From Spirochaetales bacterium (GTDB lineage Bacteria; Spirochaetota; Spirochaetia; JABEVK01), in NCBI GenBank assembly GCA_013043995.1, contig JABEVL010000284.1, positions 1-7,564 of the forward strand: a stretch of DNA of 7,564 nt, given 5' to 3'. The notes under the pieces are model-generated. The model saw only the letters and a program-made list of their open reading frames with translations, was not told where the DNA came from and ran no database searches. The translations under genes were made by a program, and so were the position numbers. The first letter of the stretch is position 1. The number at the start of each line of letters is the position of its first letter. Of the stretch, positions 7,171 through 7,564 are shown piece by piece.

Positions 7171-7199
7171 AAAAAAGGGAAGGCCCCAGGGCCTTCCCT
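7171..7199 (-). terminator. Intrinsic terminator/attenuator between the binding-protein gene and malF
   Basis: GGGAAGGCCC (7177-7186) and GGGCCTTCCC (7189-7198) form a perfect GC-rich 10-bp inverted repeat, extendable by one A-T pair, with a practical loop of about four bases. On the minus strand it is followed directly by six T (7176-7171) and a little later by five more (7165-7161). On the plus strand no T run follows, so it is directional. It sits 12 bases after the binding-protein stop and before the malF ribosome site. Partial readthrough would make more binding protein than permease, a common pattern in sugar ABC operons; I see no obvious promoter downstream of it for malF. Confidence 0.85.
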
Positions 7200-7210
7200 C
7201 AAAAACTCAA

Positions 7211-7564
7211 TCAGGGCTTGTAGTTCGCTTTCCAGGACTGGTCAATCGCCGAAGCGATTTGCGCAGGGGTTTCCTTGCCCAGCATGTAGCTGAGGGCACC
7301 GTTCTTGACGGCGTTTTCCCAGGTTGCGTCAGGAGTCAGCGAGTACTCCCAAATGTAGCTGCCGACCTTGGCCGTGCTGGCGGAAATATCGCCAAAAGCC
7401 GGGGGCAGTGCACTCAGGTCAGCACCTTTGAAAGCGGGAACGAGTTTGAACTCGCCGGTCCAAATCTTGACCGCTTCGGGGGTAGACAAAAATTCCAGGA
7501 ATTTCTCGGCAGCGGCCTGTTTTTCGGGGGTCGACTGGGTCGAAAGCACGAAAGTGGAGTCGGG
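7211..7564 (-). CDS. Extracellular sugar-binding protein of the ABC importer, C-terminal 117 residues; 5' end outside window
   Basis: The frame is open to the window edge, so this is the C-terminal part of a larger protein and the GTG at 7549 is an internal valine. The sequence has the usual end of family 1 solute-binding proteins: an AAAEKFLEFLSTPEAVKIW block (about residues 18-36 of the fragment), where a helix of the C-terminal lobe is followed by a linker leading to FKLVPAFKG, then a helical end with TWENAVKNG, a TPAQIASAIDQSW helix and a terminal KP. Such proteins capture the oligosaccharide outside the inner membrane and deliver it to the permeases encoded next. The signal peptide and most of the ligand pocket lie outside the window, so neither lipoprotein status nor the sugar bound can be told. 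It is the first of the visible minus-strand genes, separated from malF by 75 bases containing a terminator. MalE-like is likely from context, but I give no symbol. Confidence 0.87.
   Translation of the reverse strand, partial: PDSTFVLSTQSTPEKQAAAEKFLEFLSTPEAVKIWTGEFKLVPAFKGADLSALPPAFGDISASTAKVGSYIWEYSLTPDATWENAVKNGALSYMLGKETPAQIASAIDQSWKANYKP

Noticed and set aside
1..7564. A wholly new system such as a defence island, biosynthetic cluster or mobile element
   Set aside because: All but one gene belong to recognised carbohydrate transport and processing families in a coherent arrangement, and no integrase, transposase, direct repeats or toxin-antitoxin genes are visible.

Overview
The window is a compact glycan-utilisation locus of a bacterium, probably Gram-negative. 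It holds two convergent gene groups. On the plus strand (1-3986) are the 3' end of a GH77 4-alpha-glucanotransferase (MalQ type) and, 10 bases later, a very large (1197 aa) GH13 alpha-amylase-family enzyme. On the minus strand (7564 down to 4025) are the 3' end of a sugar-binding lipoprotein/periplasmic-protein gene, a strong hairpin terminator, a MalF-like permease, a MalG-like permease and a small multi-pass membrane protein. The logic is import of an oligosaccharide, most likely maltodextrin, by a CUT1 ABC transporter, followed by cytoplasmic remodelling of alpha-1,4-glucans. The substrate is inferred from the neighbouring GH77/GH13 genes and is not proven by the transporter sequences themselves.

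Region by region: 2-382, GH77 C-terminus; 393-3986, GH13 enzyme with an overlapping Shine-Dalgarno and stop codon; 3987-4024, a 38-base convergent gap; 4025-4741, unknown membrane protein; 4746-5612, malG-like; 5609-7135, malF-like, sharing an ATGA overlap with malG; 7136-7210, intergenic region with an intrinsic terminator; 7211-7564, binding-protein C-terminus. There is no gene-free stretch longer than 300 bases. Both operon promoters lie outside the window, no ATPase (MalK) gene is present, and no RNA genes, mobile elements, long repeats or CRISPR arrays were seen.

The most interesting non-coding structure is at the convergent junction. The 38-base gap contains no convincing terminator, but a good plus-strand terminator lies about 110 bases inside the opposing membrane-protein gene, and a weaker minus-strand terminator lies inside the lysine-rich 3' tail of the GH13 gene. 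If both work, the two transcripts overlap tail to tail. The most interesting protein features are the GH13 catalytic region IV, where the usual histidine is replaced by proline, and the roughly 240-residue insertion after the first helix of the MalF-like permease.

Taxonomy is uncertain. The moderate-to-high GC content, the AAGGAG-type ribosome sites, the large cytoplasmic GH13 protein and the MalF with a big external loop would fit Spirochaetota or Bdellovibrionota, but this is impression rather than evidence. I see known families in a sensible metabolic context and no convincing wholly new system.
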